Source: Combretum micranthum (Eukaryota > Streptophyta > Magnoliopsida > Myrtales > Combretaceae). From it: a stretch of DNA of 64,000 bases. The DNA lies in contig JAMXBD010002840.1 in NCBI GenBank assembly GCA_024138025.1, forward strand, positions 62,001 to 126,000. The letters run 5' to 3'. The position numbers were made by a program, and so were the translations under genes. The notes under the pieces are model-generated. The model made no database searches and had not been told where the DNA came from. It saw only the letters and a program-made list of their open reading frames with translations. How positions within the stretch are numbered: the stretch's first letter is position 1; the number at the start of each line of letters is the position of its first letter. Positions 1 through 13,700 of the stretch are shown here, piece after piece.

Positions 1-3000
1 ACTTCATTTTTGAGTTGGAGAACATGTTTTTAAAATATGTCTTGATCAAAATCCAGTAGTAATGAAAATATGATGAAAAGGTTATAACTGTAACTTTTAT
101 AACCCGAAAAATTATATAACTTATATATTTGGAAATCTTATGAAATTACGAGTCTAACGGTACTAATGGTATATTTTTGATATCTCGAGCCCCGGGACAC
201 GCTTTTCGAAGTCTGTATTCTAACGAGTTCGAAATAGATAAAAAATTTACCGATCTGATATTTCTAAACAAACTTATATTACTACGAGCTATTCTACATA
301 TTTAAACTACACCTCGACCTCTAGGGTTAAGGGCGCTAGATTGCCGGACCTAATGTCACACCCCATAGGGTACCCTAAATGTAACAGTCCGCCACATACC
401 ATATAAGATTCCCGAATTACCGCCTTAGTCTTTCGAGAGCCTTATATAGATGTAAGGCGTACCTTTACACACAATAGTGTACAAGTCCAAATGGAGATAA
501 AAGCTTAATTTGGCATACATTAGAAGCAGGATATAATTCATGAAACATAAATAAATATTACAAATTCTAAGGGGTATTCCCCCGCAAAAGAATAATTAAT
601 GGTCTTATAAGTCATCCAAGTCTTAGAAGTTTCCTATGGAAGTCTAATACATAAATTCCAACTTCTAGGGGAAACTCCTAACTTCTGTACCTGTTCAGCT
701 GGGTCACGTCGCCTAAGCCACAAATGGGATAGCTGCAAAAGGAATGGACTGTAGGGACGTAAGCTGACTAGCTTAGTGAGTGTAATCTTCCACAATAACA
801 TTCATGTCACAACAATTCAAGCAAGTTATTAGTCAAGCAAGTGTATGCATCAAACACGTGAGTTCAACATACATATGACCAGCCGGAAATCATATGTGGA
901 TGGAATTGCGCCCTCCATCCTGGGTTAGCAGATTAACGACTACTGCGGAACTATCAACATGCCGTTTTTGGTTCACGGTTAACCTACGATTATTCGATAT
1001 CGTTTGTGGATCACGATTATTCGATATCGTTTGTGGATCACGATTAACCTATGATTATTTGATATCGTTTGTGGATTACGATTAACCTACAAATGCTAAT
1101 GCTCCATCCCCTTATGATATGCACGTGTCAAACTTGGCATTAGTCCGAGTAGTTGATTAAGTCATTTTACTTAGGCGATCAAACAATTTCTCAAACAATC
1201 CATCATAGCTAAGTACACAATCAAAATTTATCACCTGGTTTCGATATTCTTAAATTGAGTTCTCACATCATCATCAACATATAATTTCCCATTATTCCCC
1301 ATCATTCATATTCCATTCATTTGGCCTACATTCTAGTGCACTACTTTACAAGCACATACAATAAATGAATCGGGAAAAAAAACTCACTCCACCATTGGTT
1401 CGCCTTTCTTCTAGTAATAATAATCCGGAGGTAAAGATTCAACGTCCTCGGGTTCACCTATTCATATAAGAAATACCCTAATAAGTATTCTACCATCTTA
1501 GGATACTAAAACTCAAAGAAAACTTAGTGAAATCGAAATTCGCGTCATTTCCGAAGTTCCGTTTTAAAATGGCCATAACTTGGTCGTTTTAAGTCGGAAT
1601 TTCGCAAATTTTATATCGATTTCTATCTACTTCGGAAGAGCTTTCTAAATATGAAGTTTAAATCAAGTTTGAAAATATCTAAGTCTCTCGAAAGAGGGAT
1701 CAGATATGTACACGTTATATGGATTCCAAAAATGCGGTTTTTCATGAATGCACTTTGAGATTCCTAAATGAAAATGGAACTAAATGCCATGGAAATGATT
1801 TTCCCTATCATGAATGTCATGATATGAACTCTTAAGTGTCTAAGGTCTTATAAATTTTTAGACTTAAAGATTTTAAATAAACTTTGTCTTAAGACATTAT
1901 ATTTTGTTATTGTCTAAAATTAACTTTGCTACATTTGGTCACACCTACTATTTCTAAGGATTTTTCTTAGGAAAACTCCACTTTGTTTAAGGAAACTTTG
2001 ATCCTTATATTAGTTATATCCTAAGACCTTTATTTCTTTAATAACATCCTCATTTGTAAACTTTTAAGTGGGTCTTATACTAAGGTGATTCTAAAAATCC
2101 GAATTTAGAAAATTTCATTTCCAAGTTGATTCCTTCAAGAAAAATGTATTTTATACTTAAAACTTTAAGTATTTATTTTACCTATACCCTAAGGACTTCA
2201 TTTATTTGAGAAAATACTATTTTTGAAGTTAGAAAAATAGTGTTTTCTAACCATCTATCCATTATTACGAATTTTGCCTACAAACTTTTAGCTCAAAACT
2301 TCTATTGGACTTCATCTCTTGTTTTCAACATTTTCTTTAGTAAAAACTTATTTAGACTCATAGAAAATATTACCAAACATTATCTATTACCTATAGGCTC
2401 CATTTCTCTTGTAAAATATATGTTTAGAAGTTGATAAAGGTGTTTTTATCCTAGGTTTCTAAAGTCATCCGAATTTACACAAGTTCATTTCTTGAAAAGT
2501 ATTTTCCTTTTTGACTTTATTAACTCATCTACCTATAGATCTATATACTAGGAAGGTTATTTACTAAAGACAAAAGCATTAAAGACTATTAATGCACATA
2601 AACACAAAATAATGATGAGATCTTAAATGCCTACATGAATATGAGTAGTAAAATGATAGATCTATTATCTCAAATGTTTAAATGAGTTTTGAAAACATAA
2701 AAACTATATTTTTATAAAAGATCTTTTGTTCAAAATACTTTTTGATGGATAAACATAAAGCTTTTGGCATGAAAGCTTCTTTAAATGTTAGATCTACTTT
2801 GTGATGGTTCGGTATTCTTGTTTTGATATCTCATTGTCCCTACCAAAAGATCATGGGGACATTTAGTTGAAATATCCAAAAATATCCTTGCCATAACAAG
2901 GATCTATGAGTAGAAGGAGTAAAAGTTCACTTACTTGAAGTAATTTAGGAGATGAAAAGAGGAAAATGGAAAGTTGTGTGTGTGTGTGTGGGAGCTCTAA

Positions 3001-4264
3001 AGCTCACGGCAAGGAGGGAGATGTGGAAGAGAATTGAGAGCTTTTACAATTTGTAAAAATTGAAAAGTAAAAGAATGAAGAGAGAGAGAGAGAAAGTAGC
3101 TTATATATAAAATGGAATTAGGTTAAAATGGGATAAAATAACTTTAAAAAATTGCAAATTGGAGCTTGGAGGGGGGCCATCACGCCGGCACTATTCACCA
3201 AAAAGGGGGGAAGAAGGTTGATTTTAATTTTTGTTTTGATTGATTTAACTTGATGTTTAACTTGTCATAACTTGTATTGAAATTTAAGGGACAAAAAGTA
3301 TTTAGAAAAGAGATTGATTTGAGTGATGGTAGTATAGGTGGTACTTGTGAATAGTGAAGAATAGTAGACAAGACAATTTAATTTCCGGTAGTAAGGAAAT
3401 ACGAATAAAAAGGCTATAACTGTATTTTTTGTAAGCCGGAAAATTATGAAATTTATATTTTTGAAATCCTTATTTTATTTCGGTTCAAATGAGTACTCAT
3501 AAGTAAATTTTTGAAATTCTAGTTATGGGGCACGTTTTTCTATAATAGGTCTTGGGATGACCCGGAATTGAAATTTTCTTAAAATATGATAATTTTCTTG
3601 GTTTGAAATATAATCAAGAACTAATTCAAAATTAAATTTTCTTAGAAAAGTTTCTTAATTAGAAACCGAGGAAAAACCAGAATTAGGGTTCCTAGTTCTC
3701 ACTCCAGACTTGAGTTATTCCGGTTTAGGATTTTGGTTTTCGGTTCTAGGGTTATCTTGACTACTTGAAAAAACGGGGTTTACACCTAAGCTATTATATT
3801 CCGGTTAGGGTTTCCGGGTGATTTTTCCGATTTAGATCCTTGCCAATTTGGAAACTGATATTTTATGTTTATACAACATTTTTAAGTTGAGAAATTTATT
3901 TTGCATTTCATTTTTGCAAGTATTTAATATCTTTTAACATTTTCGGAATTTTTGAATTGGGTTTCTTTTCTGAAAGTTAATCGTTATTTACTTTTTAATA
4001 ATTTGATTTTGGGTTCTATATTACCCGATTTTATAATTTGGAGTTACGTATGGAATTTGTCGTACGTAGTGGTTTTGGAATTGAAGTATGATGAGTTCTT
4101 ATTTTGTTTTTAAGGATTCTAATTTTTCTCAAGATTCGAAAATTTCTGGATTCGCTTATGTTTTTAGACTAGTTGAAATTCAGTTTTAATTTAGAGTGAT
4201 TTTTTTAGGGTTTATTTTCAACGTTCGTCTTGAAATTATTCACTGAAATTTTCCGAGGCTTACA
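1..4264 (-). mobile_element. LTR H1 (D family), partial, interrupted by solo LTR A
   Basis: Reverse-oriented LTR whose left end lies outside the window. The pieces 1-353 and 3785-4264 match the last part of LTR D (about 43,840-44,668) and end in the same CCGAGGCTTACA terminus, the reverse complement of a TGTAAGC LTR start. Bases 1-54 match 4654-4707 of LTR H2, while base 55 onward matches H2 from about 9944, so H1 has lost roughly 1.8 kb internally. It sits inside LTR H2, which resumes at 4265. Whether it is a solo LTR or the edge of a complete element cannot be seen. Confidence 0.75.
354..3784 (-). mobile_element. Solo LTR A of a Tekay/Del-like chromovirus
   Basis: A 3,431-bp LTR in reverse orientation, starting TGTCACACCCC and ending GGGGTTTACA, so its own ends are TGTAAACCCC...GGGGTGTGACA. 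It is flanked by a perfect 5-bp target duplication, CCTAA at 349-353 and 3785-3789, with no internal retroviral region, hence a solo LTR left by LTR-LTR recombination. The flanks join to sequence that is uninterrupted at about 10,225-10,260 and 44,190-44,240, which are paralogous empty sites. It contains a GT microsatellite near 2975, a TATA-like TTATATATA near 3101, and the family's CCGAATTT modules between about 2020 and 2480. LTR C is its closest relative here. Confidence 0.93.
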
Positions 4265-5437
4265 CACTCCATTTAATACATCAAACTTTTATTTTGAACT
4301 TGGATAAAGGGTGTTTACATAGGTATCATCCAAAGTTACGATTTTTATAAGTTGAACACTAACTCAAAATTTTTCATCTTGATTCTACTTTTTGTTTTAC
4401 ACATTAATCTCATCAAAACTCATTTCAACTTGTAAAAATCACTACTTAATAATACCTATTACCTATACCCTTCATTTTTCACATAAATCATGAGTTTTGG
4501 AGTTGATAAATGGGTTTTCAAAATTGGTCTTGGTTGAGATCCGAATTTACACAATTTATTCTTGGACATTCCTTTTGATAAAATCTATCTAAACTTATGA
4601 AAATCCATTCCTTACATATCATATCTTAAGTGCCTTCCATACCTTGAATAAAAACTTCATTTTTGAGTTGGAAAACATGTTTTTAAAATATGCCTTGGCC
4701 AAAATCCGAAAATGAGATTTTTATTTTGAAAATAACTTTTGAAAATCACCTTTGATTCTTGTAAAAAGAAGTCTTGATGATATACATACATTGCCTTCAT
4801 TATCTTAAGTAAAAACTTCATTTTGACACTGGAAAGTGGTTTTTAAATAGGGGTCTTGCCAAAATACGAATTTCATAATTTTTGTTTAAGTTCAAAAACC
4901 AAGATCTACACTTAATATGAATATAAATCTAAAAGAAACCCATGGTAGTAAACTAAAACTCATAGATCTAAACTTTACTCATCAAAATCACTCATTTATG
5001 TTATCTATACCCTAAGCCCTTCGTTTTCAATGAAAAATATACATTTTGAAGTTGAAAAACAACTTTTCTAAATATGGTTCCATTTTTCATCCGAATTTTC
5101 AAAGATGATTTTTGCTGAAAATAAAATAGATCTTGAGTTTTCTAAAACATTCCTACTATCTTCATGCCACTACAATTGTTCATGAACATAAAAACAAAGT
5201 CCAATGCATTTTATGAACTCAAAACACTATATCTATTTACTACACTAGCTTTGAGTGCATGAACACATGTGAATAAGGAATATATGCATAAATCATAAGC
5301 AATAACAAATAATAACTCAAATAACAAGATCTAAGGCATAAACAAAAATCAAAGCTACAAAAAGTTAGATCTACAAGATATAACTATTTTAAACAAGATA
5401 ATAATAATAATACAAGTGAATAATCATGGAGAAGAGG

Positions 5438-8230
5438 TGTCACGCCCCGTAGGGTATCCTAAACGTAACAGCCCGCCACATACTAAGTAAGACTCTCGAG
5501 TCCTCTACCCGAGCCCTTCGGGAGTCTTAAATAGATGTAAAGCGTTCCTTTACGACAATAGAATACTTCAACAAATGGAGTTAAACAGTTTAATGTGGCA
5601 TTCATTAGCCATAGATAATAAATCAAAACGCATAATTATAGTTTACAAAATCTAAGGAGCATTCCCCCGCAAAATAATAACAAGTCTGTTACAGTCATCC
5701 AGAGTCCTTAGTTTCTAACGGAAGTCTATACAAAAGAATGGATTAAACTTCTATGGGAAACTCCTATCTCCGGTACCTGTGCTGTGGCTTGCCTCGGCCT
5801 AAGCCATATAAACTCGTGCTGCAATAGATAAAAACTATGGGGCGTAAGCTAACTAGCTTAGTGAGTAATAACTTCCATAACATAATTAAATATAATCATT
5901 CAAGCAAGTGATTACTTAAGCAAGTGTATGCATCATACAAATGGAATCAACAAACATATGATAAACCGGAAATCATATGTGGATGGACTTGCGCCCTCCA
6001 TCCCGGGTTAGCAAATTAACGAATCCTGCGGTACGACGCCGTTTAAGCTCACGGTCAACTAACAATATTTCATTTTATGGATCACGATTAACCAACAAAT
6101 TCGTTTTATGGATCACGATTAACCAACATATTCGTTTTATGGATCACGAAAAACCAACCAATGCGAATGCTCCAACCCCATCGTGATATGAATGGATTCA
6201 ATTTACATTGAAGCGAATATTCATTAATTCAATTCTTTTAGTGACCAACAAGTATTCGCAGACATTCATCATAAGATACTAGCTAATCAGTCAATAGCTT
6301 AACACCCGGTTTCGATATTCCTTAAGTTCCAATTCACATATCAGCAGTAGACAACATATATAATTCCCATATACCCCATCATGCATATACAATTTCTTTT
6401 TATCTTTGCCTACACCACTAGTGCCACTACATTACAATCACATTCATTAATTGAGAGTGGAAGTAAAACTCACTCGGCCATTGGACGCCGGTCTTTCTAG
6501 TAGTAGTAATCGGGAGGTAGGGTGTCGTCCTGCTCGGGATCACCTACCAAGCAAGAATAATCCTAATGAGATTCTCATCATGTAACTAAATCAAGCTATA
6601 CATCTAGACTAGATGAATTCGGATTTCTCGCTATTTGCGGAAGTTCCGACTTAAAACGGCCATAACTTGGTCATTTTAACTCGGAATTTCGCAAATTTTA
6701 TATCGATCTCTATCTACTTCGAAAGATCTATCTATTTCTAGTATTAATTCCAAGTTTTGAAAATAGTAAGGTCACGGAACAGTGGGATCAGATCTGTTCC
6801 GCAAATGTTCCAATCTCAAAAATTTGTTTTGCTTTTGATAAGAAATGTTCCTAGTTGATGATTCATGCATGAATGGTATGGGAATGAATTACTAATATGA
6901 ATGCCATGTGATGAACTTAATATATGCATGGTCATAATGATTTTGTGATAAAACTCTTATGAACTCTTAAGTGTTGGAAAATCCCATAAAGGTTATTTCT
7001 AAGAAGCTATTTTTCCACATTATACTCCTTAGGGTTTCTTTGACTTTTAATCTTGTAATCCACTTGTTATCTATCTAAAAAAAGTTCTCAAAGTCTATAG
7101 TAGTCATGGCCTTCATTCATGCATAAAAATCCACATTTTTCATTTGATAAACATCTTTTTAAACAAGCTACTTGTAGAAATCCGAATTTTGTAAATCTCA
7201 TTTCCTTGCATTTTTCTTATGGAAAAACTTGTCCAATGCATTAAAATTTGAAGCTCCAATATATATATTATCTAAGGACTTCATTTAGCTTATAAAACAT
7301 CCAATTTAGACTTAAATTCTAAGGGTTCTTGTAGGCATGAACCTAAATTACGAATTTGACTACACATCCATATTTCAATATTTTCCATTCTAACTTTACT
7401 CCTTATTTTTACATTTCTATCATGCCTAAACTCACCTAAATTTATAAAATCATTCCTTCAATATACCTATTACACATACCCTTCATTTTTCTTATGAAAC
7501 ATGAGTTTAAAATTGATTTTGGGGTTTTTAAAGTAGGGTTTCACTTTCATCCGAATTTCCAACATTTCATATTTAACAAAACCTTTCCTTTTTCAATATT
7601 CTTGCTTCCCATATGTGAAGATCTACTATCTAACATCTCTATACATGAACAAGACTACATTTTTATGATCATCAATGCATAGAAAACAAAATAAACCTAT
7701 GATCATGCATGTACATGAAGATGTGGTGTCTAAACTTTAGATCTACTATATATAATGCATGAATCATGGATCTCATGGCATGAACAACAATATATGTACA
7801 AGATCTCTACTTTACATGCATGAACAAGTTGATATTTCAAACAAAACTCATTCAAAGACTAGATCCACTTCTTGTGATGGCTTGAGATTCTTGTAGTAGT
7901 GTTTTCAATCCCTTGCTTATGCTCATTGGGATTTAAATGAGAAAACACACAAGAATGATCTTGCCATTACAAGATTTGGGATGAACAAGGCTTAAGATCA
8001 ACCTACCAATGGAGGATTAAAGGAGAAATGAAGAAGACTTGAGTTGAAATTGAGAGGAAAGAGGGAGGGGAGAGCTCTCGGCACACTAAGGAAAAAGAAG
8101 AGAGGGTTTTCACTTTGTAACAATTTGAAACAAGAAGAAAATGAAGAGAGAGAGAAAAATATGTATATATATGAAGTGAATTAGGGTTTAGATATACAAA
8201 ATGGAGTAAAAATAATTAAATGGAGAGGGA

Positions 8231-8308
<78 letters not shown>

Positions 8309-8875
8309 TAATATTTGTAATTTAGTTAATTAAAATGTAATAAATGTGATAATTGATTAAGAGACAAAATTTCTTGGAAAAGAAAATTGAAATGAGTAGT
8401 TGTAAGGATGTAAGAATAGGGTATGGGTAGTGTGTAGTGTAGGTTGTACTTGTGAATAGTAGACAAGACATCTACTTTACCGGTTGTACGAAAACACGGG
8501 AAAAGCTATAACTGTAATTTTTATAGCTCGGAAAATTATAAAATTGATATTTTTGGAATCCTTATAAAATTACGGTTCTAATGAATATTCCGAAACTTTT
8601 TCTGAATCCGTGGCCGGGGCACGCTTTTCCGTAATTGAGCTCGGGAAGGCTCGGAATTGAAAAATTCCCGAATTTAAAACTTTCAAAGGTTTAAAATGTA
8701 CTTTAAACAATAATTCAACTTCATTTACTTTATAAAATTTCTTTTATTATGAAACCGAAGCAAAGCCGGATTTAGGGTTCCTAGGCTCCTCTCACAGGAC
8801 TCAAACTAGATCGGATTAGGGTTTCGCTTTCACTTCCCGGGGTTTTCCTAGCCACTGAGGATACCAGGGTTTACA
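5438..8875 (-). mobile_element. Solo LTR B of a Tekay/Del-like chromovirus
   Basis: A 3,438-bp reverse LTR, TGTCACGCCCC...GGGTTTACA, with a perfect target duplication AGAGG at 5433-5437 and 8876-8880. No internal region is present. The interrupted sequence is continuous in LTR D near 42,832-42,862, so the empty site can be read directly. It has three CCGAATTT modules between about 7110 and 7560, a TATA-like TATATATATG near 8163, and a 72-base G run at 8235-8306. Sequence is related to, but clearly diverged from, LTRs A and C. Confidence 0.93.
8235..8306. repeat. Poly-G tract, 72 bases
   Basis: An uninterrupted run of 72 G inside LTR B. The matching position in LTRs A (about 3170), C (about 13,545), J (about 24,250, opposite strand) and G (about 54,940) holds only 5-9 G, so this is an expansion at a G-rich spot of the LTR rather than a separate element. 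The exact length is suspect in any assembly. Confidence 0.9.
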
Positions 8876-9231
8876 AGAGGAGTGCTTCATTTTGGCATCA
8901 TCATCCTTAGCTTTTAAGCTCATGAAATGTCATTTGATGCATGAAACTCTCATTATACTTTACCTATATCACCTATGGAAGCTTTGGACAAGAGTTTTAT
9001 TCAAAAATCTTGAAGAAATATCGGTAGGAGCTCAAAGAAGAAGAAGGGAGCAGCTTGTGTTCTTGAAGAAACAAGAACAAAATAAAGAAAAAAAGAGAGG
9101 AAAAAGAGAGAGAAAAAGTTAAGAATGAAAAAGGGAAAGAGGAGTAAATGAAAGAGAGAGAGAAAATGAGTGTATTAATGAATGAAAGAAGGAAAAAAAT
9201 AAAACAAGGTAGAATTTTTTTTTGGTGGGGT

Positions 9232-9243
9232 GGGGGGGGGGGG
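9232..9243. repeat. Poly-G tract, 12 bases, in LTR H2
   Basis: Short G run, preceded by GGTGGGGT, at the position where LTR D has 26 G (43,196-43,221). Confidence 0.85.
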
Positions 9244-10714
9244 CAGTTCACGTGAATGAGGGAGAGAGAGAGGGAGGAATTTGTTGAAATTTGACTTGAA
9301 ATTAAATTGTGTAATTAATGTGTATGTGTTGCTTCTTTAAGAAGGAGTGGAATATAATTATTTAGTCAAAATAGAGTAAATTAAAGGACAATGGCAGCCA
9401 AAAGAAGTCAAAAAATCTGCCAAGAATTGATAATGAAGTGTATAAAGATTGAAGTGAAAAAGAAGTGATGTGTGAAGGTGTACTTGAAACTATGGGTTAT
9501 AAGAGCATTTTCTTAATAAAATAAAATAAAATAAAAATAGAAAATTTATTCCAAATATTTGTACTGATTTTTCATAATTAAAATAACATAATTAATTAAT
9601 TTATTTATTTTAGTGAATTATCAAATACATTACCGGTATGATCAAAATACGCGAATATGGGCTATAAATGATATTTTTATAACTCGAAAAATTATAAAAA
9701 TTTATTTTATGAAAATAAAAATATTTTAAAAATATTTTCCAATTATTAAATTAATTTATTTTGTTTTTAGTATCGGTTTTAAACAAAATCTGATCCCGTA
9801 AAAACCCGAAACAAACTAAATTTAGAAAAAACAAAATTTTCTATATTATATAAAATATTTATCTACAAATATAAGGCTTTATAAGAATAATAAAATTGTG
9901 TAATGAAATAAAAGTGAATAGTGCAAAAGACTAATTAATTATTGGTAGTAATGAAAATACGATAAAAAGATTATAACTGTAACTTTTATAACCCGAAAAA
10001 TTATATAACTGATATATTTAGAAATCTTATGAAATTACGAGTCCAACGGTACTAATGGTATATTTTTGATATCTCGAGCCTGGGACACGCTTCTCGAAGT
10101 CTGTATTCGAACGGGTTCGAAATAGGTAAAAAATTTACCAATATAATCTTTTTAAGCAAGCTTATATTACTACGAGCTATTCTCATATTTAGACTACATC
10201 TCGGCCTTTAGGGTTAAGGGCGCTAGATTTCCGGACTTTAGCTATTGTATTCCACTTAGGGTTTTCGGATGATTTTTTTGGTTTAGATCTTTGCCAATTT
10301 GGAAACTGATATTTTATATTTATACAACATATTTGATTTAAGAAATTTATCTTAAATTTTATTTTTGTAAGTGTTTAATATCTTTTAACGTTTTCGGGAT
10401 TCTTGAATTGAGTTTTATTTCCAAAGGTTAATTCATTATTTATTTTATAATAATTTGTTTTTGGGTTTTATATTACCCGATTTTAAAAGCCGGAGTTAAA
10501 TATGAAATTTATCATACGTAGTGGTTTTGAAATTGAAGTATGTTGAGTTCTTATTTTGTTTTTTGGAATTCTTATTTTTCTCAAGATTCGGAAATCTCTG
10601 GATTCGCTCGTGTTTTTGGACTAGTTGAAGTTCGGTTTTAATTTGGAGTGATTTTTAGGGTTTATTTTCGAAGTTCATCTTGGAATTATTTACTAAAATT
10701 TTCCGGGGCTTACA

Positions 10715-13700
10715 ATGTTCATGTATTATTCTTGTTCATGAATATCTATTTATATATTTATGTTGTTATTTTACTTTTCTCATTGTCACGCCCCATAGGG
10801 TACCCTAAACGTAACAGTCCGCCACATACCATATAAGATTCTCGAATTACCACCTTAGTCTTTCGAGAGCCTCATATAGATGTAGGCGTACCTTTACAAC
10901 AATAGAGTACAAGTCCGAATGGAGATAAAGCTTTAATTTAACATGCATTAGCAGTAGGATATAATTCATGAAAATAAATAAATATTACAAAAATCTAAGG
11001 GGCATTCCCCGCAAAAGAATAATTAATGGTCTTATATAGTCATCAAGTCTTAGAAGTTTCCTATGGAAGTCTAAAACATAATTTCCAAACTTCTAGGGGA
11101 AAACTCCTAGCTTCTGTACCTGTTCAGTCGGGTCACGTCGCCTAATCCACAAATGGGAAAGCTGCAAAAGGAATGGACTGTAGGGACGTAAGCTAACTAG
11201 CTTGTGAGTGTAATCTCCACAATAACATTTATGTCAACAATTCAATCAAGTTATTAATCAAGCAAGTGTATGCATCAAACACATGAGTTCAATATACATA
11301 TGACCAACGGAATCATATGTGGAGGAATTGCGCCCTCCATCCCGGGTTAGCAGATTAACGACTACTGCGTGGTACTAACAATATGCCGTTTATGGTTCAC
11401 GACTAACCTAAGATTATTCGATGTCGTATGGTTCACGACTAACTACGTTTATACGATGTCGTTTATGGTTCAACGACTAACCTAACGATTATTCGATGTC
11501 GTTATGGTTCTTGACTAACCTACAAATACTAATGCTCCTTCCCCTTGTGATATGCAGGTGTCAATTTAGCATTAATCCAGTAGTTTATTAAACCAATTAC
11601 TTAGGCAATCCATCAATTTTTCAGACAATCCATCATAGCTAACTACACAATCAAAGTTTATCACCCGGTTTCGATAATCTTAATTTGTGTTCTCACATCA
11701 TCATCAATCATATAATTTCCCATAATCCCCATCATTCATATTCCATTCATTTGACCTACATTCTAGTGCACTACTTTACAAGCACATACAATAAATGAAT
11801 CGGGAAGAAAAACTCACTCCGCCATTGGTTCGCCTTTCTTCTAGTAATAATAATCCGGAGGCAAAGATCACGTCCACGGGTTCACCTATTCATAAGAAAT
11901 ACCCTAATAAGTATTCTACCAACTTAGGACACTAAAACTCTAAGAAAACTTAGTGAAATCGAAATTCGCGTCATTTTCGAAGTTCCGTTTTAAAATGGCC
12001 ATAACTTGGTCGTTTTAAGTCGGAATTTCGCAAATTTTATATCGATTTCTATCTACTTCGGAAGAGCTTTCTAAATATGAAGTTTAAATCAAGTTTTGAA
12101 AATATCTAAGCCTCGGAATTGAGGGATCAGATCTGTACAGCGGGTCATTGATTCCAAAAATGTGGTTTTCATGAATGCACTTGAGATTCCTAAGTACAAA
12201 ATGAAACTAAATGCAATGGTAATGATTTTCCCTATCATGAATGTCATGATATGAACTTAATGAGCCTAAGTTCTTATAACTTTTTAGATTTAAAGAATTT
12301 AAATAAACTTTTCTTAGAAAACCATTTCATACCATTGTTTAACAAGTGAATTTACTACACTTGGTCACACCTACATATTACAAGGATTTTCTTTAGAGAA
12401 AACTCTACTTTGTTTAAAGAAATTTTGACCCTTATATTAGTTATATCCTAAGGCCTTTATTTCTTTAATAAAATCCTCATTTATAAACTTTTAAGTGGGT
12501 CTTTTACTATGGGGTTTCCAAAAATCCGAATTTAGAAATTTCCACTTTCAAGTTGATTCCTTTGAGAAAAATATATTTTATACCAAAACTTTAAGTATTT
12601 ATTATACTTATACCCTAAGGACTTCATTTATTTAAGAAAATACCATTTTTGAAGTTGGAAAAATAGTGTTTTCTAACCATACATCCATTATTACGAATTT
12701 TTCTACATGACTTTTAGCTCAAAACTTCTATTGGACTTCATTTCTTGTTTCCAACATTTTCTTTAGAAAATCTCATTTAGACTCATGAAAAATATACTAA
12801 ACATTATCTATTACCCATAGGCTTCATTTCTCTTGTAAAATATATGTTTAGAAGTTGATAAAAGTTTTTTGACCTAGGTTTCAAAGTCATCCGAATTTAC
12901 ACAAGTTTATCTTGAAAAGTATTTTCCTTTTTGACTTTATTAACTTATCTAACCATAGATCTATATTAAGAAGGTTATTTACTAAAGACAAAAGCATTAA
13001 AGACTATTAATGCACATAACACAAAATAATGAAACCTTAAATGCCTACATGTTATGAGTAGCAAAATGATAGATCTATTTTTCATATGCTTAAATGAGTT
13101 TTGAAAACATAAAAACTATATTTTTAAAAGATCTTTTGTTTAAAATACTTTTTGATGGATAAACATAAAGCTTTTGGCATGAAAGCTCCTTTAAAGTTAG
13201 ATCTACTTTGTAATGGTTCGGTATTCTTGTTTTGAATTTCCATTGTCCCTAAAAAGTCATGGGGACATTTGGTTGAAATATCCAAGAATCACTTAGCCAT
13301 AACAAGATCTATGAGTGGAGGAGTGAAGTTACTTACTTGAAGTAATAGAAGTGTGAAGAGGAAATGGAAGTTGTGTGTGTGTGTGGGGACTTGGAACTTT
13401 CGGCCAAGAAGGGAAAAGGAGAGGTTTTGAGAGCTTTTCACTTTGTAAAAGTTGAGAAATGAAAGAATGAAGAGAGAGAGAGGAAATAGCTTATATATGA
13501 AGTGGATTAGGTTAAAGAAGAAAAAAAAATTGCAAATGGAGCATGGGGGGGGGGCCAATTTCACGCCGGTGTGCTTGTGGAGGAAGGGAAGTTTGAAAAT
13601 TTTTACTTTTTGATTGATTTAACTTGATGTGTAATTGTTATGATTTGTATAAAAGTTAAGGGACAAAAAGTGTAGAGAAAAGGAGTGATTTGAGAGATGG

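Larger units (their letters stand above)
4265..10714 (-). mobile_element. LTR H2 (D family), interrupted by solo LTR B
   Basis: Made of 4265-5437 and 8876-10,714, collinear with about 41,825-44,668 of LTR D. The terminus is CCGGGGCTTACA at 10,714. The missing left part presumably lies beyond H1, which inserted into it at 4265. It carries one more internal module (about 4594-4720) than LTR D at the same place. To the right it abuts LTR E1, into which it appears to have inserted; the upstream target duplication is outside the window. Confidence 0.75.

Noticed and set aside
8892..9251. Basic ORF (plus) and Phe/Leu-rich ORF (minus)
   Set aside because: Both come from purine-rich GAAGA/GAGAGA sequence inside LTR H2, also present in LTR D with a different reading frame; low complexity.
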